Both the position numbers and the translations under genes were made by a program. 64,000 bases of DNA from an uncultured Collinsella sp. (GTDB lineage Bacteria > Actinomycetota > Coriobacteriia > Coriobacteriales > Coriobacteriaceae), in NCBI GenBank assembly GCA_902470765.1, contig CABRHW010000004.1, forward strand, positions 1 through 64,000. Direction: 5' to 3'. Shown here one piece after another: positions 16,984 through 25,127 of this stretch; positions within the stretch are counted from its first letter, which is position 1, and the number at the start of each line of letters is the position of its first letter. Under the pieces are notes generated by a model. That model saw only the letters and a program-made list of their open reading frames with translations, was not told where the DNA came from and searched no databases.

Positions 16984-17080
16984 TAAACGGGGAGCTTGCA
17001 GGACAGGACGGCAGGCTGAGATTGGGCGCGCCCGCCCTGACCCGCAAACCTGATATGGGTAATGCCAACGAAGGGAGCCG
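16984..17080 (+). promoter_or_regulatory. TPP riboswitch (THI box)
   Basis: The aptamer landmarks appear in order: GGGGAGC near 16990, GCTGAGATTGGG (17014-17025), CTGACCC (17037-17043), ACCTGATATGGGTAATGCCA (17048-17067) and CGAAGGGAGC. The final AAGGGAG is also the ribosome-binding site of thiC, only a few bases before its ATG. Thiamine diphosphate binding would therefore hide the start site, pointing to translational control. Confidence 0.95.
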
Positions 17081-17085
17081 TGCCA

Positions 17086-18420
17086 ATGAGCACACAGACC
17101 GAGTCCAAGCTTGTCACGCAAATCGACTTCGCCCGCGCCGGACAGATCACGCCGCAGATGAAGGAGGTCGCCGAGCGCGAGCATCGCGACCCCGAGTACA
17201 TCCGCGAGCGCGTGGCCGACGGCCGCATCGCCATTCCCGCCAACATCGTGCACATCAAAAAGGGCATGCGCGCCTTTGGTGTCGGCGAGGGCCTGTCCAC
17301 CAAGGTCAACGTGAACTTGGGCATCTCGGGCGACAAGGCCGATGCCGCCGAGGAATGGAAGAAGGTCAAGATCGCTGAGGACTTTGGCGCCGACGCCATC
17401 ATGGACCTCTCCAACTCGGGCAAGACGCGCCAGTTCCGCCAGCAGCTCATCGACGAGACGCCGCTCATGGTAGGCACCGTCCCCATGTACGACGCCATCG
17501 GCTACATGGAAAAACCGCTGGTCAAGCTCACCAAGGACGACCTGTTCGAGGTCGTGCGCGCGCACGCCGAGGACGGCGTGGACTTTATGACCATTCACTG
17601 CGGCATCAACAAGTCGGTCACCAAGACCTTTAAAGAGACCGGTCGCCTGATGAACATCGTCAGCCGCGGCGGCTCGCTGCTGTTTGGCTGGATGGAGGTC
17701 ACCGGTAACGAGAACCCGTTCTATGAGTTCTACGACGAGCTGCTCGAAATCTGCCACGAGTACGACGTGACGATTTCGCTCGGCGACTCCTGTCGCCCGG
17801 GCTGCCTCTACGACTCCAACGACGCCACCGAGACCGCCGAGATGATCGAGCTGGGCAAGCTGTGCAAGCGCGCATGGGCCGCCGGCGTCCAGGTTATGGT
17901 CGAGGGTCCGGGCCACATGGCGCTCGACGAGATCGCCGCCAACATGAAACTGCAGAAGCGCCTGTGCCACAACGCCCCGTTCTATGTGCTCGGGCCGCTG
18001 GTGACCGATATCGGCGTGGGCTACGACCACATCACCGCTGCCATCGGCGGTGCTATCTCCGCCAGCTCCGGCGCCGACTTCCTGTGCTACGTGACGCCGG
18101 CCGAGCACTTGTGCCTGCCCAACGCCCAGGACGTGCTCGACGGCCTCATGGCCACCAAGATTGCCGCACACGCCGCCGACATCGCCAAAAAGGTGCCCCA
18201 CGCCCGCGACATGGACGACAAGATGGGCCAGGCACGCCGCAAGCTCGACTGGGACGCCATGTGGAAGTGCGCGCTCGACCCGGTTACGGGCAAGAAGCGC
18301 TACGAGGAGTCCCCCGCCGCCACCGAGGGCACTTGCACCATGTGTGGCAAGATGTGCGCCGTCCGCACCGTTAACAAGGTGTTCGAAGGCACGACGATCG
18401 ACCTCGGCATGGAGGACTAG
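17086..18420 (+). CDS. thiC: Phosphomethylpyrimidine synthase ThiC
   Basis: ThiC is a radical-SAM enzyme that turns aminoimidazole ribotide into HMP phosphate for thiamine. The 444-residue protein is the short form lacking the N-terminal extension of the E. coli enzyme. Near the C-terminus cysteines 417, 420 and 424 (CTMCGKMC) form the cluster motif with three residues between the last two cysteines. ATG 17086 is used because the upstream in-frame ATG at 17062 lies inside the riboswitch. thiD follows 184 nt downstream. Confidence 0.96.
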   Translation: MSTQTESKLVTQIDFARAGQITPQMKEVAEREHRDPEYIRERVADGRIAIPANIVHIKKGMRAFGVGEGLSTKVNVNLGISGDKADAAEEWKKVKIAEDFGADAIMDLSNSGKTRQFRQQLIDETPLMVGTVPMYDAIGYMEKPLVKLTKDDLFEVVRAHAEDGVDFMTIHCGINKSVTKTFKETGRLMNIVSRGGSLLFGWMEVTGNENPFYEFYDELLEICHEYDVTISLGDSCRPGCLYDSNDATETAEMIELGKLCKRAWAAGVQVMVEGPGHMALDEIAANMKLQKRLCHNAPFYVLGPLVTDIGVGYDHITAAIGGAISASSGADFLCYVTPAEHLCLPNAQDVLDGLMATKIAAHAADIAKKVPHARDMDDKMGQARRKLDWDAMWKCALDPVTGKKRYEESPAATEGTCTMCGKMCAVRTVNKVFEGTTIDLGMED

Positions 18421-18551
18421 TCTCTTCGCCGCAATCGCCTTTTAACATCGAGTCGGCGCCCGCCAATTGTTGACGTGTGAACATTTGCTTACATTTGCGT
18501 AAAAATTACATCTCGCGCCCGGGTTCGGCATATCGCCGGCCTGGGCATCTT

Positions 18552-18557
18552 TATAAT
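18552..18557 (+). promoter_or_regulatory. Probable thiD -10 box
   Basis: A perfect TATAAT lies 47 nt before thiD. The -35 is weak. It suggests that thiD is also transcribed separately from thiC and outside riboswitch control. Confidence 0.5.
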
Positions 18558-18603
18558 GCTGGCTTAAAGACCCATTTGAATCCGACCAGACAAGGGAGCG
18601 AAC

Positions 18604-19434
18604 ATGGATCGCAGCAAGGTACCTGCCGTTCTATCCATCGCAGGATCCGATTCCAGCGGTGGCGCCGGCATTCAGGCCGACATTAAGACCATCACGGCGC
18701 ACCGTCTGTATGCCGAGACAGCCATCACGGCCATCACCGCACAAAACACGCTCGGTGTCACCGCCGTGCAAAATATCTCCCCCGATATCGTCGCTGCGCA
18801 AATTGACGCCGTCTTTGACGATATTCGCCCCAACGCAGTCAAAATCGGCATGGTTTCTTCTGCAGAGATTATCGAGGTTATCGCCGACCGCCTGAGTGCC
18901 TGGAACGCACAAAATATCGTCGTCGATCCCGTCATGGTCGCCACTTCGGGCGCCCGCCTCATTGCCGAAGATGCCGCTGAGGCGCTCACGCGTCGCCTGT
19001 TCCCGCTGGCGACCGTCATCACGCCCAACATCCCCGAGGCCATGGCGCTGCTCGACTACGAGGTCGATTCCGAGCGCACCCAGCAAAACGCTGCCATGCT
19101 CCTCACCCGCCGCTTTGGCTGCGCGTCCCTCGTTAAGGGCGGGCATTTTGTCAACGAGGCCAACGACGTACTGGCCGAACCCGCGCCACTCGATGACGAG
19201 GGCAACCATCTGGGAGATCCACTCACCACGTGGTTCCGCCACAAGCGCATCGAGACCGACAACACGCACGGCACCGGCTGCACGCTCTCGTCCGCCATCG
19301 CCTGCGCGCTGGCCCAGGGCATGGATCTTGCCGACGCCGTCAACGCCGGCAAGGCCTACCTAACCGGCGCTCTCGCCGCCGGCTTTGACATGGGCAAAGG
19401 CTCCGGCCCCGTTAACCATATGTGGCAGTATTAA
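18604..19434 (+). CDS. thiD: Hydroxymethylpyrimidine/phosphomethylpyrimidine kinase
   Basis: ThiD phosphorylates HMP and HMP-P in thiamine synthesis and salvage. The 276-residue protein has the ribokinase-fold start SIAGSDSSGGAGIQAD (11-26), KIGM and VMVATSGA in the middle, and the anion-hole GTGCTLSSAIA near the C-terminus. The ribosome-binding site is AAGGGAG, 6 nt before ATG. It is functionally paired with thiC; no thiE, thiG or thiM is in the window. Confidence 0.95.
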   Translation: MDRSKVPAVLSIAGSDSSGGAGIQADIKTITAHRLYAETAITAITAQNTLGVTAVQNISPDIVAAQIDAVFDDIRPNAVKIGMVSSAEIIEVIADRLSAWNAQNIVVDPVMVATSGARLIAEDAAEALTRRLFPLATVITPNIPEAMALLDYEVDSERTQQNAAMLLTRRFGCASLVKGGHFVNEANDVLAEPAPLDDEGNHLGDPLTTWFRHKRIETDNTHGTGCTLSSAIACALAQGMDLADAVNAGKAYLTGALAAGFDMGKGSGPVNHMWQY

Positions 19435-19450
19435 GATTCGCAGCCCAAAA

Positions 19451-19755
19451 CCGCCGCAAAGGCGACAGACACCTTTGCGGCGGCTCCCACAAACATCTCG
19501 ATCTGTAACAGTTAGAGCCCATTTTTCGGCCCACCTGTTACAGATCGAGATATTCAAATTCCGCTGAGAAGATAATCTCGATCTGTAACAGTAACTCGGC
19601 AAAATCGACCCTAGATGTTACAGATCGAGACAAACGACCGATATCGACCTAAATAATCTCAATCTGTAACATCTAGCCCGTTTTCGGCCTTACAACTGTT
19701 ACAAACCGAGACAAACCAACGAAACAAGCCGCCGCAAAGGACCCCTTTGTGGTGG
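19451..19755. repeat. Tandem array of three hairpins framed by CCGCCGCAAAGG stems
   Basis: Three inverted repeats with arms (A)TCTCGATCTGTAACA(G) and complement lie at 19495-19551, 19575-19630 and 19657-19711, a period of about 80 nt. The first has 17 perfect pairs, the second 15, and the third is decayed at three positions. Two outer hairpins with CCGCCGCAAAGG at 19451-19462 and 19729-19740 frame the array. It fills the whole gap between thiD and the convergent SGNH gene; no frame in it looks coding. The outer hairpins may serve as terminators. Confidence 0.85.
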
Positions 19756-19767
19756 TTTGGGGTCACG

Positions 19768-20427
19768 CTACTCACCGAGCATCTCCTGGAGCTTGGTTGC
19801 CACGGCGTGCCCCAGGCTCTCGTGGCTTTCGGGCATCATATGCAGATAATCGATATCGCCCGGCTCGGCAAACTCGGCGGCATTCAAAAAGTCGCAGCCA
19901 AACTGCTCAGCCACGTGCGCATAGTACTCGCCAAAATGCTTAGATGCCTCAACGGAATGCTCGTCAAAGTCGGTCATATACACATCAGCGATCTGCGGCT
20001 TGATCTTGATAGGAGCCATCAGCAGAATGCGCGGACAAGGCGCGGCATCGGTCCACGGAAACGCATGGACGGCGCGAATCAGCGCCATGGCGCCACGGGC
20101 GATATCGGAAGCCGTCACGTTAAAGACCGTCTTGCAGTCGTTGGTGCCCAGCATGATCACAATGGCATCCAGCGGCTTATGAGCCTCGAGCAGCATCGGC
20201 AACGCGCGGATGCCGTTGAGATTAGTGTCCAGATGGCACATGTCGTCGCGTACCGTCGTGCGGCCGTTGAGGCCTTCCTCAATCACGTGCCAGCCCTCGC
20301 CCAGGTCGCGCTGGGCCACGCCGCACCAGCGCACATCGTGCGCATAGCGTACCGCGGTGCCGTCGCGCATGCCCGCCGGATCATAGCCGTAGGTATTGCT
20401 GTCGCCAAAGCACAGAACGTTTTTCAT
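19768..20427 (-). CDS. SGNH/GDSL hydrolase family protein
   Basis: This is a probable esterase or lipase-like hydrolase. The 219-residue protein has block I GDSNTYG at residues 8-14 (nucleophile Ser10), a GLNGRTT block (Gly/Asn oxyanion), GTNDCKT with the block III Asn, and a C-terminal DYLHMMPESHESLG supplying the Asp-His pair. No signal peptide is seen, so it acts in the cytoplasm. The ribosome-binding site is GAGGAAGGG. The substrate is unknown; family members act on acyl or acetyl esters, often on carbohydrates. Confidence 0.88.
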   Translation of the reverse strand: MKNVLCFGDSNTYGYDPAGMRDGTAVRYAHDVRWCGVAQRDLGEGWHVIEEGLNGRTTVRDDMCHLDTNLNGIRALPMLLEAHKPLDAIVIMLGTNDCKTVFNVTASDIARGAMALIRAVHAFPWTDAAPCPRILLMAPIKIKPQIADVYMTDFDEHSVEASKHFGEYYAHVAEQFGCDFLNAAEFAEPGDIDYLHMMPESHESLGHAVATKLQEMLGE

Positions 20428-20457
20428 CGTAAGCCCTTCCTCTAGTAAAAAGAAAAA

Positions 20458-20485
20458 GTCGGCGGGAGCAGTCTCTCCCGCCGGA
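20458..20485 (-). terminator. Terminator of the PARG-like gene
   Basis: On the minus strand CGGCGGGAGA / TCTCCCGCCG-type arms are followed by ACTTTTTCTTTTT. It sits just before the SGNH gene's ribosome-binding site. Confidence 0.85.
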
Positions 20486-20511
20486 TCGACCTATCTGTCA
20501 GCACATACCGA

Positions 20512-21591
20512 TTACAGGTACTTGCGCCAATCGTCATCGTCTTCATCGTCCTCGGCGGCAGCCTGGGCCTGCTCGGCGGCGTGGGCAGCCGCAGCGCGAG
20601 CGGCAACCTGGGCATAGGACTCCTCGTTGCGCTCGGGGAAGTTTGCCAGCACGTGCTCGAACTTGGCAAAATCTTCGTCCCAGCGCGTAGAGGGCACGGC
20701 AAAAAAGACCTGCTTGACCTTAAAGTCGCCCGATGCGAGCTCCTTGCGGAAGAGCTCGGCCACGGCCTCGGCGTCAAAGCCGTTGTTGTCGCAGCCCCAA
20801 GCGCCCAGCACGAGCTTCTCGCGACCCAGCTCGTCGCAGATGGCAAGCACAAAGCGGATGCGATCGCGCAGGGCGTCCAGCAGGGCATCGTCACCCACGC
20901 GATACTCCTGGCGAGCGCGCTTGGCGTTGGGCGCGGCGGCCACGATCACGTCGGCATACGCATGCACGTGGTTGCGGTCGAAGCGCACCGCAGGCACCAC
21001 CAGCGCACGGTTGCGGTAAAGCTCGCAGTTGATGTTGCGGCGACGGTTCTCGCCGTACCAATTGCGCTGTTTATCGAGCACGTTGTACAGGTACGAATCG
21101 GCACAGAGCGTGGCCTCCTGACCCAGATAGCCCTGGATGTAGCCGCCGCCCGGGTTGGTGAACGAGGCAAAGGCGAGCACGGCCATGTCGCAGAACTGCG
21201 CGTAGCCTCGGCCGTTATCCAGAATGGCCTGCGTGGCAGAGGCATCGAGCACGGTGACCTCGGGCAGAACCGGAGCGGGCTCCTCGGCGGGCTCGGGCGC
21301 CACCTCGGTATCGACTGCAGCCTCGACCTCGGCGGCCTCGGGCTCCTCGGCAACCTGCTCCTCGGCAGCAGCAGCCACCTGGGCCTTGACCTTCATCGCC
21401 GCGACAAAACCGGCAGGCATACCATCGAACTCGCACACGCCGGCAAGCGAACGCTCGATGTCCTTGGCGCAGGCCTCGGACATAGCCGCCACATGGCACT
21501 CGGCGGCCTTGGCACGCGCCTCGCGCTTGGGATTGGGCTGACCCGTTCGGTTGGACCTGCGGTTACGGTTCCTGTTGTCGACGTCTGCCAT
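20512..21591 (-). CDS. TIGR02452/DUF2263 microbial PARG-like protein with altered catalytic motif
   Basis: The family removes ADP-ribose or poly(ADP-ribose) from proteins. The 359-residue protein has a basic, Asn/Arg-rich N-terminus, an alanine- and glutamate-rich insert (about 70-110), the macro-type catalytic loop FASFTNPGGG (141-150) and then QEA at 158-160, followed by LCADSYLY. The family norm is GGG-x7-QEE, where the second Glu is the catalytic base. Here it is Ala, so the usual hydrolase activity may be lost or changed. The tail is Ala-rich and strongly acidic (about 335-355). It has its own ribosome-binding site (AAAGGTGG). Confidence 0.8.
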   Translation of the reverse strand: MADVDNRNRNRRSNRTGQPNPKREARAKAAECHVAAMSEACAKDIERSLAGVCEFDGMPAGFVAAMKVKAQVAAAAEEQVAEEPEAAEVEAAVDTEVAPEPAEEPAPVLPEVTVLDASATQAILDNGRGYAQFCDMAVLAFASFTNPGGGYIQGYLGQEATLCADSYLYNVLDKQRNWYGENRRRNINCELYRNRALVVPAVRFDRNHVHAYADVIVAAAPNAKRARQEYRVGDDALLDALRDRIRFVLAICDELGREKLVLGAWGCDNNGFDAEAVAELFRKELASGDFKVKQVFFAVPSTRWDEDFAKFEHVLANFPERNEESYAQVAARAAAAHAAEQAQAAAEDDEDDDDWRKYL

Positions 21592-21661
21592 ACGTGGCCA
21601 CCTTTCCTGTCGCTGCCGCTATCGGCTTTTTCCCATCCATGATACCCCGCCGCGCACAAAA

Positions 21662-21688
21662 AAGACGGCCCCGAAGGACCGCCTTTCG
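21662..21688 (-). terminator. Terminator of the Bax1-I gene
   Basis: On the minus strand GGCGGTCCTTCGGGGCCGTC, with a UUCG tetraloop, is followed by TTTTTT. Confidence 0.85.
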
Positions 21689-21732
21689 CATCGTTTTACC
21701 GTGTCCGGCAGGAAGCGTCGCAATGCCGCGCT

Positions 21733-22428
21733 TTAATCGCGACGGCCGAGGATGTTCAAAATGCGCAGGAACACGTTGATAATATCCACGAACAGGTTAG
21801 AGGCCATGAGCACGGCGTTGGGCAGCGTAGGCGGCACCGTCGTGGCAACATAGGTGTCGTAGCCAATAAAGCCAGCGAACACCACAATCACGATCAGGTC
21901 GGTGATGGACTGCGACACGCCCATGAACATCAGCACGATCTCAACCAGAATAGTGGCGAGCAGAATACCAAAACCGATGCCATACACACGCTGGAAAAAC
22001 TTGGGGAAGGTCACGCCAAGCGTGCCAAAGACAAAGGTGATGGCGGCCGTGGCGATAAAGGCAGTGTTGATGGTGGGCAGGTCGTAGTTGGCAAGGCCAA
22101 ACGACGCGGTCAGGCCAAAGGTACTCGCAAAGATTACGTAGCCCACAAGGGACAGGCCCACGGACTGCTTGCTGGCGGCGGCCGACATCATGACCATGCC
22201 GACGATGGTCAAAATAAACGAGCCAAAGACCAGCGGCAGGGCGGCGCCGCTCATCATCATGCGCGCAAACGACATGGTGCTCGTAAAGTAGGCGCCGGCG
22301 CCCATGGCGCAAAAGCCCAAGAAGATCAGGGCAGACATGGCGAGATTGTACGCGCGCGGCGACATCTCCTTGGCGCGGCTTGCGCCGCTCTCGACGGGGC
22401 CGTTCTGATAGCCCTGGATATCGTTCAT
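21733..22428 (-). CDS. Bax inhibitor-1/YccA family membrane protein
   Basis: The 231-residue integral membrane protein has about seven hydrophobic segments. The family hallmarks are the aspartates and the FVDIINVFLRILNIL end after the last helix, and GYDTYVA near residue 186. Bacterial relatives act as pH-sensitive calcium leak channels (YetJ) or modulate the FtsH protease (YccA). The first 25 residues are hydrophilic. The ribosome-binding site is AAAGG, 8 nt upstream. It is a single gene. Confidence 0.92.
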   Translation of the reverse strand: MNDIQGYQNGPVESGASRAKEMSPRAYNLAMSALIFLGFCAMGAGAYFTSTMSFARMMMSGAALPLVFGSFILTIVGMVMMSAAASKQSVGLSLVGYVIFASTFGLTASFGLANYDLPTINTAFIATAAITFVFGTLGVTFPKFFQRVYGIGFGILLATILVEIVLMFMGVSQSITDLIVIVVFAGFIGYDTYVATTVPPTLPNAVLMASNLFVDIINVFLRILNILGRRD

Positions 22429-22512
22429 AGGTTCGTCCTTTCAAAAAGTGCCGTGAAAGACGGCGCAGCAGGTGACAAGATTCCTGTCATTGTACCCGAA
22501 TGCCGTACGTCC

Positions 22513-22851
22513 TTACCCACGGCGCTCGCCCTCGAGTGTACGGTCGAATGCCCACACCCACCAACGCATCAGATGGGCCTGCGAACCATCTGGTCGTTCG
22601 CGCGTCTGGTCCTCCAGATACAACTCGGTCGCGTGCCCGCCAAAACGCACCTTATAGGTTGCCGTACGGATGCCGTGAACCGTCAGGCCAAACCCAGTGG
22701 TCGAGACAATCTCGTCAATCGTAAAGCAACGACCGTCGACCCAGCAGACGGTGACCGGCACGACCTGTCCGCCCGCGAGGATGCGAGCCACGACGTCCAC
22801 ATACTGCTTGTGCACGCGCCGAGTTTTGCCATCTGTCTGTCGATATTCCAT
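22513..22851 (-). CDS. Small conserved-type protein of unknown function
   Basis: The 112-residue soluble protein contains a VTVCWVDGRCFTIDEIV segment (about 33-49) and a Trp-rich C-terminal strand (LMRWWVWAFD). It resembles small uncharacterised proteins with a [PV]-x-x-x-W-x-DGR-x-F-x-I motif, but I cannot name the family. ATG 22851 is preceded by AGGAGG at 1 nt spacing, too close for normal use. A GATAAT -10 box ends 7 nt before the ATG, so the mRNA may begin at the start codon. The alternative start at 22872 has no ribosome-binding site. Confidence 0.7.
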   Translation of the reverse strand: MEYRQTDGKTRRVHKQYVDVVARILAGGQVVPVTVCWVDGRCFTIDEIVSTTGFGLTVHGIRTATYKVRFGGHATELYLEDQTRERPDGSQAHLMRWWVWAFDRTLEGERRG

Positions 22852-22858
22852 GCCTCCT

Positions 22859-22888
22859 ATTATCGAACGCATGTTTGCATGTTGTAAA
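22859..22888 (-). promoter_or_regulatory. Promoter giving a possibly leaderless mRNA
   Basis: On the minus strand TTTACA (22883-22888), an 18-nt spacer and GATAAT (22859-22864) place the transcription start at about the A of the ATG at 22851. Confidence 0.5.
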
Positions 22889-23039
22889 GCGAACAGACTG
22901 TGGTTTTGGAGTGTCGTAGTAATCGCACGTGTCCGCATGGCGTGTTAGCAAAAAGAACACCCGCGGTCAACAGGGCTAATATTCAATTTTAGTGCCAAAA
23001 AGTTCACTTCTCCCATCAGAACTCGGTAAAGAAACCCAC

Positions 23040-23071
23040 AGGAGGTGATACGATTTATCATGTTTTTGTAA
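23040..23071 (+). promoter_or_regulatory. Perfect Shine-Dalgarno and three-codon ORF ahead of pit
   Basis: AGGAGGTGAT (23040-23049) is a full complement to the usual 16S rRNA 3' end. It precedes ATG-TTT-TTG-TAA at 23060-23071, which ends 30 nt before the pit ATG, itself with only a weak GAGAAAG site. It could be a standby site or a minimal leader ORF controlling pit. Confidence 0.45.
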
Positions 23072-23101
23072 CGTGTCTGCAAACTTCGAGAAAGCCCATA
23101 T

Positions 23102-24151
23102 ATGGACGTAACGTTCTCAACCTTCCTCGGCCAAATTGTGTCGAACCCAGTCCTTGCCGTCACCGTGATCCTCGCGTTGGGCGCCATCTTCGTCAATGGA
23201 TGGACCGACGCGCCCAACGCCATCGCGACCTGCGTCACTACGCGTTGCATGCCCGCCCGCGCCGCCATTCTCATGAGCGCCGCATTCAACTTCCTCGGTG
23301 TGCTCATCATGACGCACTTTAACGCGAGCGTCGCCAATACCATCTCGCATATCGTCGACTTTGGCGGAAACAGCACCATGGCGCTCGCGTGCCTCTGCGC
23401 GGCGCTGTTCTCCATCGTCGTCTACGGCGCCACAGCGTCGCGTTTTGGTATCCCCACCTCGCAAAGCCACAGCCTTATCGCCGGCCTGACCGGTGCCGCT
23501 ATCGCCCTCGGCGGCGCGAGCAGCGTCAACGTCCACGAGTGGATGAAGGTCATCTACGGCCTGGCGCTCTCCATCGGCCTGGGCTTTGTCATGGGCTGGG
23601 TCCTGTGCAAGCTCGTCTCGATTCTTTTCGCCGCCGCCAACAGGCGACGTGCCAATGTCTTCTTTAAATACGCTCAGATCGCGAGCGCTGCGGCCATGAG
23701 CTTTATGCACGGCGCGCAGGATGGACAGAAGTTCATCGGCGTGCTCTTTTTAGGCGTGGCCTTTGCCAGCGGCCAGACGAGCGTCGGCGATGCAGGCATC
23801 CCCATCTGGATTATGCTGCTGTGCTCGGCCACTATGGGTATCGGCACCAGCGTGGGCGGCGAGCGCATCATCAAGTCCGTCGGCCAGAGCATGGTCAAGC
23901 TCGAAAAGTACCAGGGCTTCTCCGCCGACCTGGCGGGCGCCGCAAACCTGCTGCTTGCCACCCTTACCGGCATCCCCGTGTCCTCCACCCACATCAAGAC
24001 CTGCGCCATCATGGGCGTCGGTGCCGTCAAGCGCCTTTCGGCCATCAACTTCGGCGTCGTCAAGGACATGATGTTCACCTGGTTCTTCACCTTCCCCGCC
24101 TGCGGACTCATCAGCTTTGTCATGGCCAAGCTGTTCATGATGTTCCTCTAG
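23102..24151 (+). CDS. pit: PiT family inorganic phosphate transporter
   Basis: This is a low-affinity, proton- or sodium-coupled phosphate importer. The 349-residue membrane protein has the two PiT signatures, NGWTDAPNAIATCVTTR (32-48) and GIPTSQSHSLIAGLTGAAIA near 120-140, repeated as GIPVSSTHIKTCAIMGVGA in the C-terminal half. About ten transmembrane segments are seen. It is followed 67 nt downstream by a DUF47 gene, the usual partner. Two other phosphate loci, pst and ppk, are in this window. Confidence 0.95.
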   Translation: MDVTFSTFLGQIVSNPVLAVTVILALGAIFVNGWTDAPNAIATCVTTRCMPARAAILMSAAFNFLGVLIMTHFNASVANTISHIVDFGGNSTMALACLCAALFSIVVYGATASRFGIPTSQSHSLIAGLTGAAIALGGASSVNVHEWMKVIYGLALSIGLGFVMGWVLCKLVSILFAAANRRRANVFFKYAQIASAAAMSFMHGAQDGQKFIGVLFLGVAFASGQTSVGDAGIPIWIMLLCSATMGIGTSVGGERIIKSVGQSMVKLEKYQGFSADLAGAANLLLATLTGIPVSSTHIKTCAIMGVGAVKRLSAINFGVVKDMMFTWFFTFPACGLISFVMAKLFMMFL

Positions 24152-24218
24152 TCAAACCGAACGTCCATCTGGACCGCAACACTTCGCCCACCCGTCTTCG
24201 CCTCGAAAGGACCCACCC

Positions 24219-24842
24219 ATGGCAAAGAAACCCGATTCGTTCTACTTTGACAACTACGTCGCCTGCGCCGACCTTGCTGTCCAGGCCGCAGAGTTGCTCA
24301 TCAAGATTTTTGAGAACTTTGATCCCGCGCAGATCCACGACATGCTCGAGGAGATGCATGCGATTGAGCATGCGGCAGACAAGAAGCACCACGAGCTCGA
24401 AGACGCCCTGCTCACCGCCTTTATCACCCCGCTCGAGCGCGAGGATCTGGATCTGATGAGCTGCGCGCTCGACACCGTGCTCGACCGTATTGAGGGCGTC
24501 GTGCAGCGCGTCTACTTCACCAACATTCAGAGCATCCATCCCGACGCCATCGTCATCGCCCACAAGGTGACTGACGCCTGCCGCGCCATGAAAGACCTGA
24601 TGGTCGAGCTTCCCAACTACCGCAAGTCCAAAACGCTGCGCGAGCTGGTCATCCAGATCAACACCATCGAGTCCGAGGCCGACGAGCTCTACATCAACGC
24701 CATGCGCAACCTGCACGTTAACGGCAAGGATCCGCTCGAGGTCATCGCTTGGCGTGACGTCTACGCCTTCCTGGAGTACTGCGCCGACTGCTGCGAGAAT
24801 GTGGCCGATGTTGTGGATTCGATTGTCATGAAGAACAGTTAA
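24219..24842 (+). CDS. DUF47 family PhoU-like protein
   Basis: The 207-residue, mostly helical cytoplasmic protein of the PhoU/DUF47 family is commonly encoded beside pit and thought to regulate it. The typical pattern is present: an N-terminal YFDNYV segment, repeated E-H/AD-x-x-HE elements (EHAADKKHHELEDAL at about 50-64; TPLEREDL after it) and a second three-helix bundle with IESEADELY and EYCADCCENVADV near the end. The ribosome-binding site is AAAGGA. It is co-directional with pit and probably in one operon. Confidence 0.93.
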   Translation: MAKKPDSFYFDNYVACADLAVQAAELLIKIFENFDPAQIHDMLEEMHAIEHAADKKHHELEDALLTAFITPLEREDLDLMSCALDTVLDRIEGVVQRVYFTNIQSIHPDAIVIAHKVTDACRAMKDLMVELPNYRKSKTLRELVIQINTIESEADELYINAMRNLHVNGKDPLEVIAWRDVYAFLEYCADCCENVADVVDSIVMKNS

Positions 24843-24847
24843 TTGGG

Positions 24848-24956
24848 GGTACGTATCCCACCGGTCGCGGGCCCGACCACTAATACCTTTTTCACTCCGG
24901 CTGCAAGCAGAGTCGTTCAAAAGGTATTAGTGGTCGGGCCCGCTCCCTTACGTACC
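24848..24956. repeat. Long palindrome, 25-bp perfect inner arms
   Basis: Inner arms at 24867-24891 and 24919-24943 are exactly complementary. An outer GGTACGTA (24848-24855) pairs with TACGTACC (24949-24956) across an asymmetric bulge. The loop is 27 nt. No T-tract follows. It sits after the pit-DUF47 pair and directly before the C-poor stretch leading into the nitroreductase. Confidence 0.9.
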
Positions 24957-25127
24957 ACCATTGGGAACTTTGGCTGAGGGGTTGAGCGTGGTGGGGCCTT
25001 TGCTGTGATGGCCCTTGATTGCTCGGGGTTTTACTTTGGTATTCGATGAGCGATTGGCTGATTGCCGCTTTGGGTACTCTTTGGGTTACTTTGGGTTTGT
25101 TTGATTTTTAATTGTTGGAGGGCTTGT

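Noticed and set aside
16915..18201. Minus-strand extension upstream of the membrane protein, opposite thiC
   Set aside because: The real gene starts at 16914 with a good ribosome-binding site; the rest mirrors ThiC codons.
19451..19755. Possible CRISPR array
   Set aside because: The repeats are inverted pairs within each unit, only three units exist with about 80-nt period, there are no unique spacers of equal size and no cas genes.
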